A stretch of DNA of 36,709 bases from CAYXZO01 sp964469505 (GCA_964469505.1 CAYXZO010000020.1:1-36709), one strand, 5' to 3'; shown: positions 15,773 through 25,472, counted from the stretch's first letter. Made by a program: numbers and translations. The notes: generated from the letters alone by a model not told the origin.

Positions 15773-17128
15773 GTGGTAAGTGAACTTGCCAACCTACCGG
15801 ACCTGGCTCAAGCTGCCGCCCGGCTTTTAACCGAAGCACAGAACAGCCAGCTTAGCACCAAACCACAGTTGTTTCAAAGCAGGCTGGCGCCGTGTGATAT
15901 CTCCAACTTCTTGCTGGCGCAACCATGTCAACCCCTGTTTTACTTTTTTCACCGCAATGGTGAGGAAGAAGCTCTTGCTCTGGGATATGCCCAAAGCTGG
16001 CATTTGGAAGATGCGCGAGATACTCAAACTACGCTGCGGGCCATAGAAACTTTTCTCAATTCCAGTTCATCTCCCCTCAGACTATACGGCGGCTTAGCTT
16101 TCGGCGCCAGACCGGCGCTTGCAGCGGAGTGGGAGCCTTTCGGTCGCTTGCATTTTTTTCTGCCGCGATGGGAAATTCGCCGGCAGGATAAGCTTTATTA
16201 TCTACGGTTGGTGGCTGATCACGGATTTGATGCCACCCAGGCATATAACTGTTTGAAGCCCCTGTTAACTACGTTATCAGCCCCCTCTCCAAGGCGCGAT
16301 TTCAAAGTTAAACGCAGGTGGTCTCTCCCGGACTACGAAGCTTGGCACGCTATTATTGACCAAGCCCTCTCCGACATCACCGCCCAGCGATACGAAAAAG
16401 TTGTTCTCGCTCGGCGAGTTACTTATGAGTTGGACATACCACCAATTCCAGCTTGGCTGTTTTCCGCTATTGATTTGCCTTCCGCCCCCGGGCGTTATGT
16501 TCTCTATTTCCAGCCCACAGCGGGAACGGCGTTTCTTAGCCTTACCCCGGAGCGCCTTTATCAGCGAAAACAGAAATATTTCCAATCGGAAGCGCTGGCA
16601 GGTACCCGACCTCGGGGCAGAAATTCCACTGAGGACGAACGCCTTGCGCAAGAGTTGCTGGCCACTGACAAGGAGCGCCGGGAACACGCGGTGGTGGGGC
16701 GGGAAATTGTGAGTCGACTGGTGGATATTACTGAGCGGTTGGAACCTCAAGCGGTACCGGAGATTATCAAGTTACCCCATGTGCAGCATTTGCGAATACG
16801 TATCGAGGGGCAGCTGAAAGAAGAGGTGTCCGATAAAGATCTGTTGGCTGCACTACACCCTACACCCGCCGTGGGAGGTTTTCCCCGCCGGGCGGCTCTG
16901 GCTGCCATTCAACGCTGGGAACCTTTTTCTAGGGGGTGGTACGCAGCCCCCATGGGCTGGCTGGAAAGGGATGCTGCTGAGTTCACTGTGGCAATTCGAA
17001 GTTTGTTGGTATCGGAGAACCGGTTACACCTTTACGCCGGGGCAGGTATAGTGGCTGGTTCTCAACCGCAAAAGGAATGGCGGGAAATTGAGAGTAAATT
17101 GAAAAACTTTACAGTTTTACTGGATTAA
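15773..17128 (+). CDS. menF: isochorismate synthase
   Basis: 451 residues from GTG 15773, with GGGGGA about 5 nt ahead. The C-terminal chorismate-binding domain (about 190-451) shows VVLARRVTYEL, then ALAGTRPRG, ELLATDKERREHAVV, LLAALHPTPAVGG and AAEFTVAIRS. It ends in YAGAGIVAGSQPQKEW, the set of metal and chorismate-binding motifs. It converts chorismate to isochorismate, the first step of menaquinone synthesis. menD and menH follow in the same direction, so the menaquinone role is preferred over siderophore synthesis (EntC). The N-terminal 150 residues are the variable part usual for MenF. Confidence 0.93.
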   Translation: MVSELANLPDLAQAAARLLTEAQNSQLSTKPQLFQSRLAPCDISNFLLAQPCQPLFYFFHRNGEEEALALGYAQSWHLEDARDTQTTLRAIETFLNSSSSPLRLYGGLAFGARPALAAEWEPFGRLHFFLPRWEIRRQDKLYYLRLVADHGFDATQAYNCLKPLLTTLSAPSPRRDFKVKRRWSLPDYEAWHAIIDQALSDITAQRYEKVVLARRVTYELDIPPIPAWLFSAIDLPSAPGRYVLYFQPTAGTAFLSLTPERLYQRKQKYFQSEALAGTRPRGRNSTEDERLAQELLATDKERREHAVVGREIVSRLVDITERLEPQAVPEIIKLPHVQHLRIRIEGQLKEEVSDKDLLAALHPTPAVGGFPRRAALAAIQRWEPFSRGWYAAPMGWLERDAAEFTVAIRSLLVSENRLHLYAGAGIVAGSQPQKEWREIESKLKNFTVLLD

Positions 17129-17295
17129 ACTGTAGCGTGGCTGGTTCTTTGAAGCCTTGAGTGAAAGTCCCTTCCTGTCTTCGAAAAACTTTATCGCTGT
17201 TCATTGCTTGTTTTGATTTTTCCCACGATTAATGAGCTTAAAGGAACGACAAGGCCGATGAAAGCCTAGGAAAGACCACAGCAGAGAGAGCAATA

Positions 17296-19047
17296 ATGCG
17301 GGAATTAGAAGCACCCAATATTAATCACCTCTGGAGCCGATTGGTAATCGAAGAACTGACCCGCTTGGGGGTAACCTATTTTGTTGTCTCCCCCGGGTCT
17401 CGCTCTACGCCAATAACAGTGGCGGTGGCCGAGAACCCCAAAGCCTTGGCGCAAATCCACTATGATGAACGGGGGGCAGCCTACCATGCTCTGGGATATG
17501 CCCGAGCCACAGGCCAACCAGCAGCTCTCATTTGTACTTCAGGGACAGCGGTAGCTAATTATTATCCAGCGGTCATTGAAGCCGCCCAGGACAACTTACC
17601 TCTGGTGGTGCTATCCGCAGACCGTCCCCCGGAATTGGTCAACACCGCTGCAAATCAAACCATCGACCAACCTAAACTGTTCCAGGGATATACTCGTTGG
17701 GAATATGCTTTCCCGCCGCCTAGTACCACAATGGCGCCGCAAGCAGTACTGACCACTATTGATCAAGCAATTTTTCGCGCCCTGGGAATACCACCGGGAC
17801 CGGTACACCTGAACTTTATGTTCCGTGAGCCCCTGGAGCCTAAAGTGGTTGGAGGTCCCTTTGACGAGTATTTGCAGCCCATTCGAGTTTGGCTGGAAAA
17901 GGGTCAGCCCTACACACTCTATCAACGTCCCGAATTGGGAATTGAGGGGGATGAATTAAAGTCCCTCCTGGAAGTGGTAAACCGGGCACGCACCGGTTAC
18001 ATCCTGGTAGGGCGGATGCCGGTAGGGGCTCCAGCGACTGAAATCCTAGACCTGGCGGAACGCACCGGTTTCCGGTTCCTTGCTGATATCCAATCTGGAT
18101 TGCGGTTTCTAGCTCATCCCCAAGCTGTTTCCCACTTCGACCTATTGCTCAACGATTTCAAGGCCTTGCCCCCGGCTGATCTTATTCTGCATTTCGGCGG
18201 ACCTTTCGTTTCCAAGCGACTTTTGCAATGGCTGGAATGGCAGAGAGAGGCTACCTATGTTTTGATAAATGAATTGCCCTCCCGGCAAGACCCGGTCCAC
18301 CGCCTGGATTATCGCTACCAATTGGCTCCGCACACCGCCGCCCGGGCTTTGCTTGCCAGTTTGTCGGAAACTTCAAGCCGCAATTCTACGCAATTACCGC
18401 TGCCCAACCTTGAAACTCGCCTAGATGAATGGCTAGGGAGCAACGCACCACTTTCGGAACCGGCGGCAGTGAGAGCAGTAATAAAATCAATCCCCCATGA
18501 ACACGGACTCTTTCTAGCCAGCAGCATGCCCATCCGGGATGCTGATCGATTTGCGCCCCTACGAAAACATTCCCCCGTGGTGGCCGCCAACCGGGGAGTG
18601 AGTGGCATAGATGGCCTTATCTCCAGCGCCACCGGTTTTGCCCGAGGACTGCGCCGTCCAGTAACCTTGATTATCGGCGATCTGGCCTTTTTCCATGACC
18701 TGAATGCGCTGCATCTGGTGAAACAGTCGCCGTATCCCCTGACGATAGTTCTTTTGAACAACGGTGGCGGCGGGATTTTCCATTTTCTGCCTATCGCCAA
18801 GTACGCTGAAGTATTTGAAGCCTATTTTGCCACTCCCCACCAGCTCAATTTTCGAGCCGCGGCTGAACTGTTCGGTTTGAACTATTCTGCCCCACAGACC
18901 CTTCCGGAATTTGTCCGGGATTACCAGCACGCCGTAAACGATGAGAATTCGTGGGTTATCGAAATCCAAACGGATCGCCGGGAAAATATGGAGTTACATC
19001 GCTCCCTGGACGAAAAGGTTAAACGGCTGCTGGGCAATAATAGATGA
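17296..19047 (+). CDS. menD: SEPHCHC synthase
   Basis: 583 residues, typical length. It is a ThDP-dependent enzyme with the N-terminal VSPGSRSTP and HYDERGAAYHALG motifs; the Glu in DERG activates thiamine diphosphate. CTSGTAVANYYPAV lies further on. The C-terminal ThDP/Mg domain contains GDLAFFHDLNAL and LNNGGGGIF. It adds the succinic semialdehyde unit from 2-oxoglutarate to isochorismate. The start ATG has only a weak AGAGAG upstream, and 167 nt separate it from menF with no visible terminator. menH overlaps its stop by four bases. Confidence 0.95.
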   Translation: MRELEAPNINHLWSRLVIEELTRLGVTYFVVSPGSRSTPITVAVAENPKALAQIHYDERGAAYHALGYARATGQPAALICTSGTAVANYYPAVIEAAQDNLPLVVLSADRPPELVNTAANQTIDQPKLFQGYTRWEYAFPPPSTTMAPQAVLTTIDQAIFRALGIPPGPVHLNFMFREPLEPKVVGGPFDEYLQPIRVWLEKGQPYTLYQRPELGIEGDELKSLLEVVNRARTGYILVGRMPVGAPATEILDLAERTGFRFLADIQSGLRFLAHPQAVSHFDLLLNDFKALPPADLILHFGGPFVSKRLLQWLEWQREATYVLINELPSRQDPVHRLDYRYQLAPHTAARALLASLSETSSRNSTQLPLPNLETRLDEWLGSNAPLSEPAAVRAVIKSIPHEHGLFLASSMPIRDADRFAPLRKHSPVVAANRGVSGIDGLISSATGFARGLRRPVTLIIGDLAFFHDLNALHLVKQSPYPLTIVLLNNGGGGIFHFLPIAKYAEVFEAYFATPHQLNFRAAAELFGLNYSAPQTLPEFVRDYQHAVNDENSWVIEIQTDRRENMELHRSLDEKVKRLLGNNR

Positions 19048-19853
19048 ATTGGGATTTCCCCTATAGGGTCTGGGGGAATTCGCATAAAACCCATCCCGTA
19101 TTCTGTTTCCATGGCTTTTTAGGTTCCAAGAACGATTGGGGATTTCTGGGGCGGGAGTTAGCAAATCGCCGGCAAGTCCTGGCAATAGACTTTCCCGGCC
19201 ACGGCCAGAACCGACTTACAGAAGCTCCCAAACCTACCGCGGGAACGCGTTTTATCGATGCTCTAGCCGATTTTCTGGAAAATAAAGCTTCCCTCCCTTG
19301 TCATGGGATAGGTTATTCCATGGGGGGACGACTATTATTGCAACTGGCAACCCGCCGTCCGGAGCTGTTCAAAAGTATGGTCTTGATTTCCACTACTGCC
19401 GGGTTGACTGAACGTGAGCGAATAGAGCGGAGGAAATGGGAAGCTCGGTTAGCCCGGCAACTGCGGGAGGAAGACTTCCAATTGTTTCTGGAAAAATGGT
19501 ACCGGCAACCTCTGTTTCGCACCCTAGCAAAACGCCCATCAGTTATACGGCGTTTGCTTCAAATCAGAGCTAAGAATGATCCGGCTCAGCTGGCGATGGT
19601 TTTACCTATGTTGGGAAGTGGGAATTGGCCTGGGGTATGGAGTAAACTACCCCAGTTAAGATTGCCCGTTATGCTCATAGCGGGGGAGAAGGATGAACGT
19701 TATGTGGAGCTGGCTAAAAGAATGCTCGCGGAGTTACCCACTGCGCAGCTAGAAGTAATTCCAACTTGCAGCCACGCTCCCCAGGTGGAACAACCGCTTT
19801 TAGTGGCCGATCTGGTGGAACGTTTTCTCGATAAGGTGGAATGTTGTTCTTGA
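19044..19853 (+). CDS. menH: SHCHC synthase, alpha/beta hydrolase
   Basis: 269 residues, alpha/beta-hydrolase fold. The oxyanion region is HGFLGS, the nucleophile elbow is GYSMGG (Ser92), the acid lies in AGEKDERY, and the histidine is in CSHAPQVEQP. It eliminates pyruvate from SEPHCHC to give SHCHC. The ATGA overlap with menD supports the assignment over a generic hydrolase. The remaining men genes (menB, C, E, A) are not in the window; the next gene is on the opposite strand, so the cluster ends here. Confidence 0.88.
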   Translation: MNWDFPYRVWGNSHKTHPVFCFHGFLGSKNDWGFLGRELANRRQVLAIDFPGHGQNRLTEAPKPTAGTRFIDALADFLENKASLPCHGIGYSMGGRLLLQLATRRPELFKSMVLISTTAGLTERERIERRKWEARLARQLREEDFQLFLEKWYRQPLFRTLAKRPSVIRRLLQIRAKNDPAQLAMVLPMLGSGNWPGVWSKLPQLRLPVMLIAGEKDERYVELAKRMLAELPTAQLEVIPTCSHAPQVEQPLLVADLVERFLDKVECCS

Positions 19854-19926
19854 AGTGCAGGTTGAAACTGTCTGAGAATAATGCTGCTGGGATAGCCGGT
19901 GAACGAGAAAGAGTCCGCAACACTTT

Positions 19927-20463
19927 TCAGTGGCGGGGCACAGGAGCTTGCAATCCTTGTAGAAAATCCCGCACTGCTCCCTTAACTCGTTGATAATCGA
20001 ATATTACAACCAATAACAACCATAGAAAAATGTAGCCTGCGGCCAAAGGATCATACATGAGTACTTGCCAGAGAAAAGCACCATACACTAGAGCCATGAC
20101 AATCTGGAACCAGGAGAAGGAATCGGTCCAGTGCCATAAAAACCAGCCAATGGCCACCGCTGACAAAAGCAGGTATAGATCCATACTTCCGTTTTTCACG
20201 AGAAAAAGGGCTATACCGCTTTCCATTACTAAGTCAGCGGTCAAGTCGTGACGCCCTAACCAGGTTATCCCGGGTTGGCCGCCGCTGCGGGCCAGATTAC
20301 CGTCCAGGATGTCCGTTGTCCATGAAATAATTAGAAGGAACGCCAGTCGCGTAGGGTTAAGAAGCTGATATTGGAAAAGTCCCAGGTAGATCAGCGCCAA
20401 CCCCAAGCTGAACCTGATCCCGGTAAGAAGATCAGCCAATTGGTTGTATTGGTTTCCCCTCAT
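19927..20463 (-). CDS. CDP-alcohol phosphotransferase family membrane protein (degenerate motif)
   Basis: About 178 residues, five or six membrane helices. GTG 20466 and ATG 20463 are both possible starts, and AAGG upstream favours the ATG. The family motif is partly kept: DILDGNLAR (Asp52, Asp55) and Asp74, Asp78. The glycine expected four residues before the third aspartate is Leu70, with Gly at 71. Most active members keep that glycine, so activity or metal spacing may differ. It is a third member of the family within 20 kb and not adjacent to the others. It might make a phospholipid headgroup; the substrate is unknown. It converges with menH. Confidence 0.7.
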   Translation of the reverse strand: MRGNQYNQLADLLTGIRFSLGLALIYLGLFQYQLLNPTRLAFLLIISWTTDILDGNLARSGGQPGITWLGRHDLTADLVMESGIALFLVKNGSMDLYLLLSAVAIGWFLWHWTDSFSWFQIVMALVYGAFLWQVLMYDPLAAGYIFLWLLLVVIFDYQRVKGAVRDFLQGLQAPVPRH

Positions 20464-20770
20464 CACTACCTTTTGGCTGTTACCTTAAGTTATACTAGAA
20501 TGTTAGCATTGTTAGCGATTTTTGCACAATACCGGCTTTTTGAAGTGAACCAGAGGGGATTTTTCTATCTGGAAAAATTCTACTTAATGAAAGGAACCGG
20601 TTAATGTGCAAATGGATTTTCTGTTTACAACGATGGCCCTTAATTATCGGTAGTGCTACAATTTTCCTCAGAAAATTCTAAGGCTTATAGGTTGCCGGAG
20701 AGTTCCTGCCGTTCGGGGTTAATTCAATTTGACAACCGGACTGGCGACGTCTATATTCGGCCGCTTTGAC
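20464..20770. other. intergenic region between the CDP-alcohol enzyme and the fatty-acid cluster
   Basis: About 300 nt between divergent genes with no supported gene. On the minus strand TATAAC about 20-30 nt before the leftward gene could be a -10 box, with no convincing -35. On the plus strand TACAAT near 20655 could be a -10 box for the yceD cluster, also with no good -35. Confidence 0.4.
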
Positions 20771-21283
20771 ATGAAGGTAGCATTAGCAAACCTGCCTCAG
20801 GGATTTTCGGAAGAGATTTTTGAAAGCTTGGCGCCGCTTGAACCGCTCTCCCAATGGGACTGGGAACCACTTGATTTGCAGGCACGAGTGGGTATCGAGC
20901 GCTCAGGTGACTTTTATCGCTTACGGGTGAAAGTTGCCTGCAAAGGGCGGTTCACATGTGATTACGGGCTTGAACTTTTCGAAGATACCCTTCAAGACGA
21001 GTTCAGTTTATTATTGGCACCGGCTGGAGCCCGCCTGACTTCGGGTGAGCAGGAAGAAGTAATAACTCTTGAGCCCGGCCAGAAAGAGATCGACCTGGCC
21101 CCCAGGGTGCGAGAAGCGGTGATTCTAGCGATTCCCATTTCCCACACATGTGGACCTGATTGTGCCCATTATGAGGAACTGAAACGCTATATTGAGCAAC
21201 CTGAGAGCATTGATCCCAGGTGGGCGGCGCTGAACGCTTGGTCAGAAAAGGAGAGTAAGAAAAGTGGCAGTACCCAGACGTAA
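20771..21283 (+). CDS. yceD: YceD/DUF177 family protein
   Basis: About 170 residues from ATG 20771; an in-frame TTG at 20729 is an alternative, and neither has a clear ribosome-binding site. The DUF177 pattern is recognisable: a beta-rich middle with VACKGRFTCDYGLELFED, then a Cys pair in CGPDC near the C-terminus. In E. coli, YceD is needed for 23S rRNA accumulation, and its gene is almost always upstream of rpmF, as here. The gene overlaps rpmF by 20 nt. The spacing of the two central cysteines (CxxxxxC) differs from the usual CxxC form, so a metal site may be lost or altered. Confidence 0.8.
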   Translation: MKVALANLPQGFSEEIFESLAPLEPLSQWDWEPLDLQARVGIERSGDFYRLRVKVACKGRFTCDYGLELFEDTLQDEFSLLLAPAGARLTSGEQEEVITLEPGQKEIDLAPRVREAVILAIPISHTCGPDCAHYEELKRYIEQPESIDPRWAALNAWSEKESKKSGSTQT

Positions 21284-21446
21284 AACTTCCCGTTCCAGAA
21301 GAAATCATCGTCGCAGTCACTGGAAACTACCCCGGTTAAATCTAGCGATATGCCCCAACTGCAGCGAACCTAAACTACCCCATCGGGTATGTCCCCATTG
21401 TGGGTATTACAAGGGCAAACAGGTGATTTTCCCCAAAGAGGTGTAG
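21264..21446 (+). CDS. rpmF: 50S ribosomal protein L32
   Basis: 60 residues from GTG 21264, with AAGGAG about 10 nt ahead. The N-terminus is the typical MAVPRRKTSRSRR, followed by basic residues. A zinc ribbon follows with CPNC and CPHC, the C+ form of L32. The gene overlaps the yceD end and lies 9 nt before plsX, so translation and rRNA/lipid genes are in one transcript. Confidence 0.97.
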   Translation: MAVPRRKTSRSRRNHRRSHWKLPRLNLAICPNCSEPKLPHRVCPHCGYYKGKQVIFPKEV

Positions 21447-21455
21447 CCCGCCTTA

Positions 21456-22499
21456 ATGCTGCATATCATTCTGGATGCTATGGGGGGCGATAAAGCCCCT
21501 TTTATCAATATTGAAGGGGTCGTGGGATATTTGCGGGATTCCCGCTCGCGGGGTCGAGTGACTCTAGTCGGGCGTCGGGATGTGCTTGAGCCCCTGCTGG
21601 AAAAGTATCAGTATCCCACCGATCGCCTAAGCATCTACCATGCCGAACAAGTGTTGGCCATGGATGAGTCTCCCACCCGTTCTTACCGGGAAAAACCCAA
21701 ATCCTCCATAAGGGTTGGCCTGGAGTTGGTTAAAACCGGCCAGGGAGATGCTTTCATATCCGCGGGTAACACCGGAGCGGTCATGGCCTATTCGTTGTTA
21801 ACGCTGGGGCGTATTGCCGGTGTGGATCGGCCGTGTGTAGGAGCCTTCATGCCCCATGACGACGGTGCTACCCTGTTACTGGATGTGGGGGCTGTCAGCC
21901 AGGTGAAGCCGAAAAACCTGCTCCAATTCGCCATCATGGGTGATATCGTCGTCCGTAAGATCCTAGGTAAAACCAATCCCCGCGTGGCGCTGCTCAGCAT
22001 TGGTGAAGAATCTCGCAAAGGGACCGCTTTGGTAAAAGAAGCCAAACGCCTCCTGGAGGAATCCCGGTTGAATTTTGTGGGTTACGCAGAGGGGCGAGAC
22101 ATCTTCACCGATAAAATTGATGTCGTAGTCACCGATGGCTTCACGGGCAACGTGGCTTTGAAACTGGCGGAAAGCAGCTTTAAGACTTTGTTTGATCTGA
22201 TTAAATCACGGTTGACAACTCCCACCGCGCGGTTGGGTGCTTTCTTGATGCGGCGGGTTTTCAGAGAATTGAAAGTTACGATGGATCCCAATACTTATGG
22301 GGGATCTCCCTTGTTGGGAGTGAAGGGAATTTCCATCATCTGCCATGGTAGTTCCACCGCTACCGGAATTACCAATGCCCTATTTGAAGCGCAGCATTTG
22401 CACGAAATGCGCTTGATTCAGTCCATTGAAGATGATATTCAGGAGTCCCTGAAAACCATTACCTACCATCCTGAGGATGAAGAAGTAATAGCCCCGTGA
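21456..22499 (+). CDS. plsX: phosphate acyltransferase PlsX
   Basis: 347 residues. The N-terminal ILDAMGGDKAP and the motifs SAGNTGAVMA, LLDVGA and VTDGFTGNVALKL are characteristic. It converts acyl-ACP and phosphate to acyl-phosphate for the PlsY step of glycerophospholipid synthesis, at the membrane face. The gene follows rpmF at once and is 13 nt before fabH. This order is common across bacteria. Confidence 0.96.
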   Translation: MLHIILDAMGGDKAPFINIEGVVGYLRDSRSRGRVTLVGRRDVLEPLLEKYQYPTDRLSIYHAEQVLAMDESPTRSYREKPKSSIRVGLELVKTGQGDAFISAGNTGAVMAYSLLTLGRIAGVDRPCVGAFMPHDDGATLLLDVGAVSQVKPKNLLQFAIMGDIVVRKILGKTNPRVALLSIGEESRKGTALVKEAKRLLEESRLNFVGYAEGRDIFTDKIDVVVTDGFTGNVALKLAESSFKTLFDLIKSRLTTPTARLGAFLMRRVFRELKVTMDPNTYGGSPLLGVKGISIICHGSSTATGITNALFEAQHLHEMRLIQSIEDDIQESLKTITYHPEDEEVIAP

Positions 22500-22512
22500 G
22501 GAGAGAGCGTCA

Positions 22513-23514
22513 GTGAGTAAGCAAAGAGCCACTATTACTGGTGTCGCCATGTATGTTCCGGAGCGGATACTGACCAATGCCGACCTGGAAAAAATGGTGG
22601 ATACCAACGACGAATGGATTGTTAGCCGCACAGGAATCAAAGAACGTCACATTGCGGCCCCCGACGAGGCTACCAGTGACATGGGTATCAAAGCGGTACA
22701 ACGACTGCTGAAGCAAACTAAAATCGATCCCGCTGAAATCGATGCCATCATTGTAGCCACCGTAACTCCGGATATGATGTTTCCAGCCACAGCTGCGCTG
22801 ATTCAACACGCCATTGGCGCAAAAAATGCCTGGGGCTACGATTTATCGGCAGCCTGCTCGGGATTTCTTTTCGCCCTGAAAAGCGGCGGTGCTCTTATTG
22901 CCGACGGCGCCAGCAAAGTTCTGGTGGTGGGCGCGGATAAAATGAGTGCCATCGTCAATTATCAAGATCGCAATAACTGCATTCTATTTGGTGACGGAGC
23001 GGGAGTGGTTTTACTGGAACCGGCCCCCAACGGAGAGTATGGGATTTTGGATGAGCTACTCTACATCGACGGCTCTGGGGCCGATTATCTGTACATGGCT
23101 GCCGGTGGTAGCCGGAAACCAGCCTCCCACGAAACGGTGGATGCCGGAGAACATTACCTGTACCAGGACGGACGTACCGTTTTCAAACGTGCTTCAGTAG
23201 ACATGGCGGAGGTCAGCCGGCAACTGTTGGAACGCAATGGATTGAACGGTGAGGATGTAAAACTTTTTATTCCGCATCAGGCTAATAAGCGTATCATTGA
23301 TATGGCGGCGCGCCGGATGCGGATGAAGGATGAGCAAGTGTTTATCAACATAGACCGGTATGGTAATACTACTGCAGCTACCATTCCTATTGGGCTGGCG
23401 GAAGCCGTTGCCGAAGGGCGCATCAAGGATGGCGACCTGGTAATGGTTGCTGCTTTCGGAGCAGGCTATACCTGGGGTAGTATACTTTTCCGTTACGGAC
23501 CATCAAGGAGCTGA
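22513..23514 (+). CDS. fabH: beta-ketoacyl-ACP synthase III
   Basis: 333 residues from GTG 22513. The catalytic triad is visible: Cys115 in SAACSGF, His255 in PHQANKR, and Asn285 in GNTTAAT. It condenses acetyl-CoA (or a branched primer) with malonyl-ACP to start fatty-acid synthesis. GGAGAGAG stands ahead of the start. fabD starts 2 nt after its stop. Confidence 0.97.
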   Translation: MSKQRATITGVAMYVPERILTNADLEKMVDTNDEWIVSRTGIKERHIAAPDEATSDMGIKAVQRLLKQTKIDPAEIDAIIVATVTPDMMFPATAALIQHAIGAKNAWGYDLSAACSGFLFALKSGGALIADGASKVLVVGADKMSAIVNYQDRNNCILFGDGAGVVLLEPAPNGEYGILDELLYIDGSGADYLYMAAGGSRKPASHETVDAGEHYLYQDGRTVFKRASVDMAEVSRQLLERNGLNGEDVKLFIPHQANKRIIDMAARRMRMKDEQVFINIDRYGNTTAATIPIGLAEAVAEGRIKDGDLVMVAAFGAGYTWGSILFRYGPSRS

Positions 23515-23516
23515 TT

Positions 23517-24455
23517 GTGGTACAATCGACAGCATTAGTTTTTCCCGGCCAGGGCTCACAGTATGTTGGCATGGCTAAGGATGCTTATGATGCCTATGCC
23601 AGTGTACGTCGGCTCTACCAGACCGCTCGACGCATTTTGAAGTTCGACCTGGCGGAAGCCACGTTCGAAGGGCCGCTGGAGAAATTAACCCAGACTAGCA
23701 TTACCCAGCCGGCGGTGTTTGTGGCCAGTTTAACCTATTTTTACCTGCTGCCAGACGAGCTGTTATACCACATGGTGGCGGGACACAGCCTGGGCGAGTA
23801 CACCGCCCTGGTGGCTGCTGGCGCTCTATCCTTCGAAGATGCGTTGGAAGTGGTAAAGGTGCGGGCCGAAGCAATGGAAGCCGCTTCGCAACAAGAGGCC
23901 GGTAGCATGGCAGCGATCCTTTTCTTGAGCCGGGACAAAGTGGTGGAAGTCTGTGAGCATGCCTCATTGCGGGGAGTGGTCCAACCCGCCAATTTCAACG
24001 CGCCTAATCAAATCGTTATCTCTGGAGCTAAAGATGCCTTAGGGTATGCCATGAAATCAGCCCTGATGGCGGGTGCCCGGCGAGTTATTGAACTGAAAGT
24101 TGGGGGAGCTTTTCATTCAGCATTAATGGAACCAGCCCGGCAAGAGCTGGAAGCCGTGCTGCAATATAAGAGTTTCCAGGAACCCATCGTTCCGATTTAC
24201 ACCAACGTGGATGGTCAACCGACTACCGATCCCGCGGAATTAAAGCGCAAACTTATCGAGCAGCTGACCTCGCCCGTGTTATGGGAGGACAGCGTCAAAC
24301 AAATGGTAGCTGATGGAGCGGTGCAATTTATTGAGGTGGGACCCGGTAAAACTCTGCAAGGGCTGGTCCGCAAGATCCAGCCTAAAACAGGTAAAGAATT
24401 GGAAGTTACGGGGGTTTCTAGCCTGGAAGATCTGGAGCGGCTGAATGCTGGTTGA
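23517..24455 (+). CDS. fabD: malonyl-CoA:ACP transacylase
   Basis: 312 residues from GTG 23517. FPGQGSQYVGM is at the N-terminus, the nucleophile Ser91 is in GHSLGEY, and His201 is in GGAFHSALM. It loads malonyl groups onto ACP for FabH and FabF. Its last 11 bases overlap the fabG start, so coupling is likely. The last residues after the domain are unremarkable. Confidence 0.96.
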   Translation: MVQSTALVFPGQGSQYVGMAKDAYDAYASVRRLYQTARRILKFDLAEATFEGPLEKLTQTSITQPAVFVASLTYFYLLPDELLYHMVAGHSLGEYTALVAAGALSFEDALEVVKVRAEAMEAASQQEAGSMAAILFLSRDKVVEVCEHASLRGVVQPANFNAPNQIVISGAKDALGYAMKSALMAGARRVIELKVGGAFHSALMEPARQELEAVLQYKSFQEPIVPIYTNVDGQPTTDPAELKRKLIEQLTSPVLWEDSVKQMVADGAVQFIEVGPGKTLQGLVRKIQPKTGKELEVTGVSSLEDLERLNAG

Positions 24456-25200
24456 GTCTTTGAAAGACAAAACTGCCCTGGTTACTGGTGCTTCCCAGGG
24501 AATTGGAGCCGCAGTAGCAAAGGCTCTGGCCCAAGTCGGCTGTAAGGTAGTATTGGTGAGCCGGAGTGCCGAGCGTTGTGAAGCACGGGCCGCCGAACTG
24601 AGGCAGCAAGGAGCTCAAGCCAAAGGTCTGGCTTGTGATATACGCCGAGCGGAAGATTGTCGGCAAACGGTTCAACAGACGTTGGAATTATTTGGCAGTT
24701 TGGACATTTTGGTCAATAATGCCGGAATAACCCGGGATAATCTAATGCTACGCATGAAACCCGAGGATTGGAATGAGGTTTTAGCCACCGATTTAACCGG
24801 GGTATTCCAGATGACCCAGGCGGCGCTGCGTCCTATGTTGAAGCAACGTTCCGGGCGGATCATCAATATTTCCAGTATTGTGGGACAGATTGGTAATCCA
24901 GGGCAGGTTAACTACGCTGCGGCTAAAGCGGGGCTGCTGGGATTTACCAAATCGTTAGCCAAAGAAATTGCCAGTCGGGGCATAACGGTGAATGCCGTGG
25001 CCCCGGGTTATATAGAAACAGCCATGACAGCGGCTATGCCTGAGAAAGCGCAAGCAGCCCTCAAGAGCCAGATTCCTCTAGGACGTATCGGTAGTCCTGA
25101 GGATGTGGCTCAAGTAGTTTTGTTCTTAGCTTCTGAGGCAGCTAATTATATCACGGGCCAAACCATCCGTGTGGATGGGGGCCTGGTAATGCATGACTAA
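24445..25200 (+). CDS. fabG: 3-oxoacyl-ACP reductase
   Basis: 251 residues, short-chain dehydrogenase. The cofactor loop is TGASQGIG (14-21), NNAG is at 91-94, Ser143/144 is in NISS, and Tyr157 and Lys161 are in YAAAK. The C-terminus has INVDGG-like RVDGGLVM. It reduces beta-ketoacyl-ACP with NADPH. Its place between fabD and acpP makes the fatty-acid role firm. Confidence 0.96.
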   Translation: MLVESLKDKTALVTGASQGIGAAVAKALAQVGCKVVLVSRSAERCEARAAELRQQGAQAKGLACDIRRAEDCRQTVQQTLELFGSLDILVNNAGITRDNLMLRMKPEDWNEVLATDLTGVFQMTQAALRPMLKQRSGRIINISSIVGQIGNPGQVNYAAAKAGLLGFTKSLAKEIASRGITVNAVAPGYIETAMTAAMPEKAQAALKSQIPLGRIGSPEDVAQVVLFLASEAANYITGQTIRVDGGLVMHD

Positions 25201-25223
25201 AATTGGAAAAAGAGGAGAGTAAA

Positions 25224-25472
25224 ATGTCCGAAGCAACCTTCGAAAAAGTACGCGATATAGTAGTTGACAAACTGGGAATTGATGCAGCTAAGGTGACCAT
25301 GGAGGCTTCCTTCGTTGACGATCTGGGGGCCGATTCGCTGGACACCGTGGAACTGGTCATGCAATTTGAAGAAGAGTTCGGTATCGAGATTCCCGATGAA
25401 GACGCTGAAAATATTCGCACTGTAGGAGATGCGGTAAAATACATCGACGCTAAACTGGCTGAGAAAGCCTGA
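25224..25472 (+). CDS. acpP: acyl carrier protein
   Basis: 82 residues. An upstream frame extends to 25203, but ATG 25224 has GAGGAG at the right distance and gives the standard MSEATFEKV start. The phosphopantetheine site is Ser38 in GADSLD. The protein is acidic, as expected. It carries acyl chains for FabH, FabF, FabG and PlsX. A hairpin overlapping the stop codon separates it from fabF. Confidence 0.97.
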   Translation: MSEATFEKVRDIVVDKLGIDAAKVTMEASFVDDLGADSLDTVELVMQFEEEFGIEIPDEDAENIRTVGDAVKYIDAKLAEKA

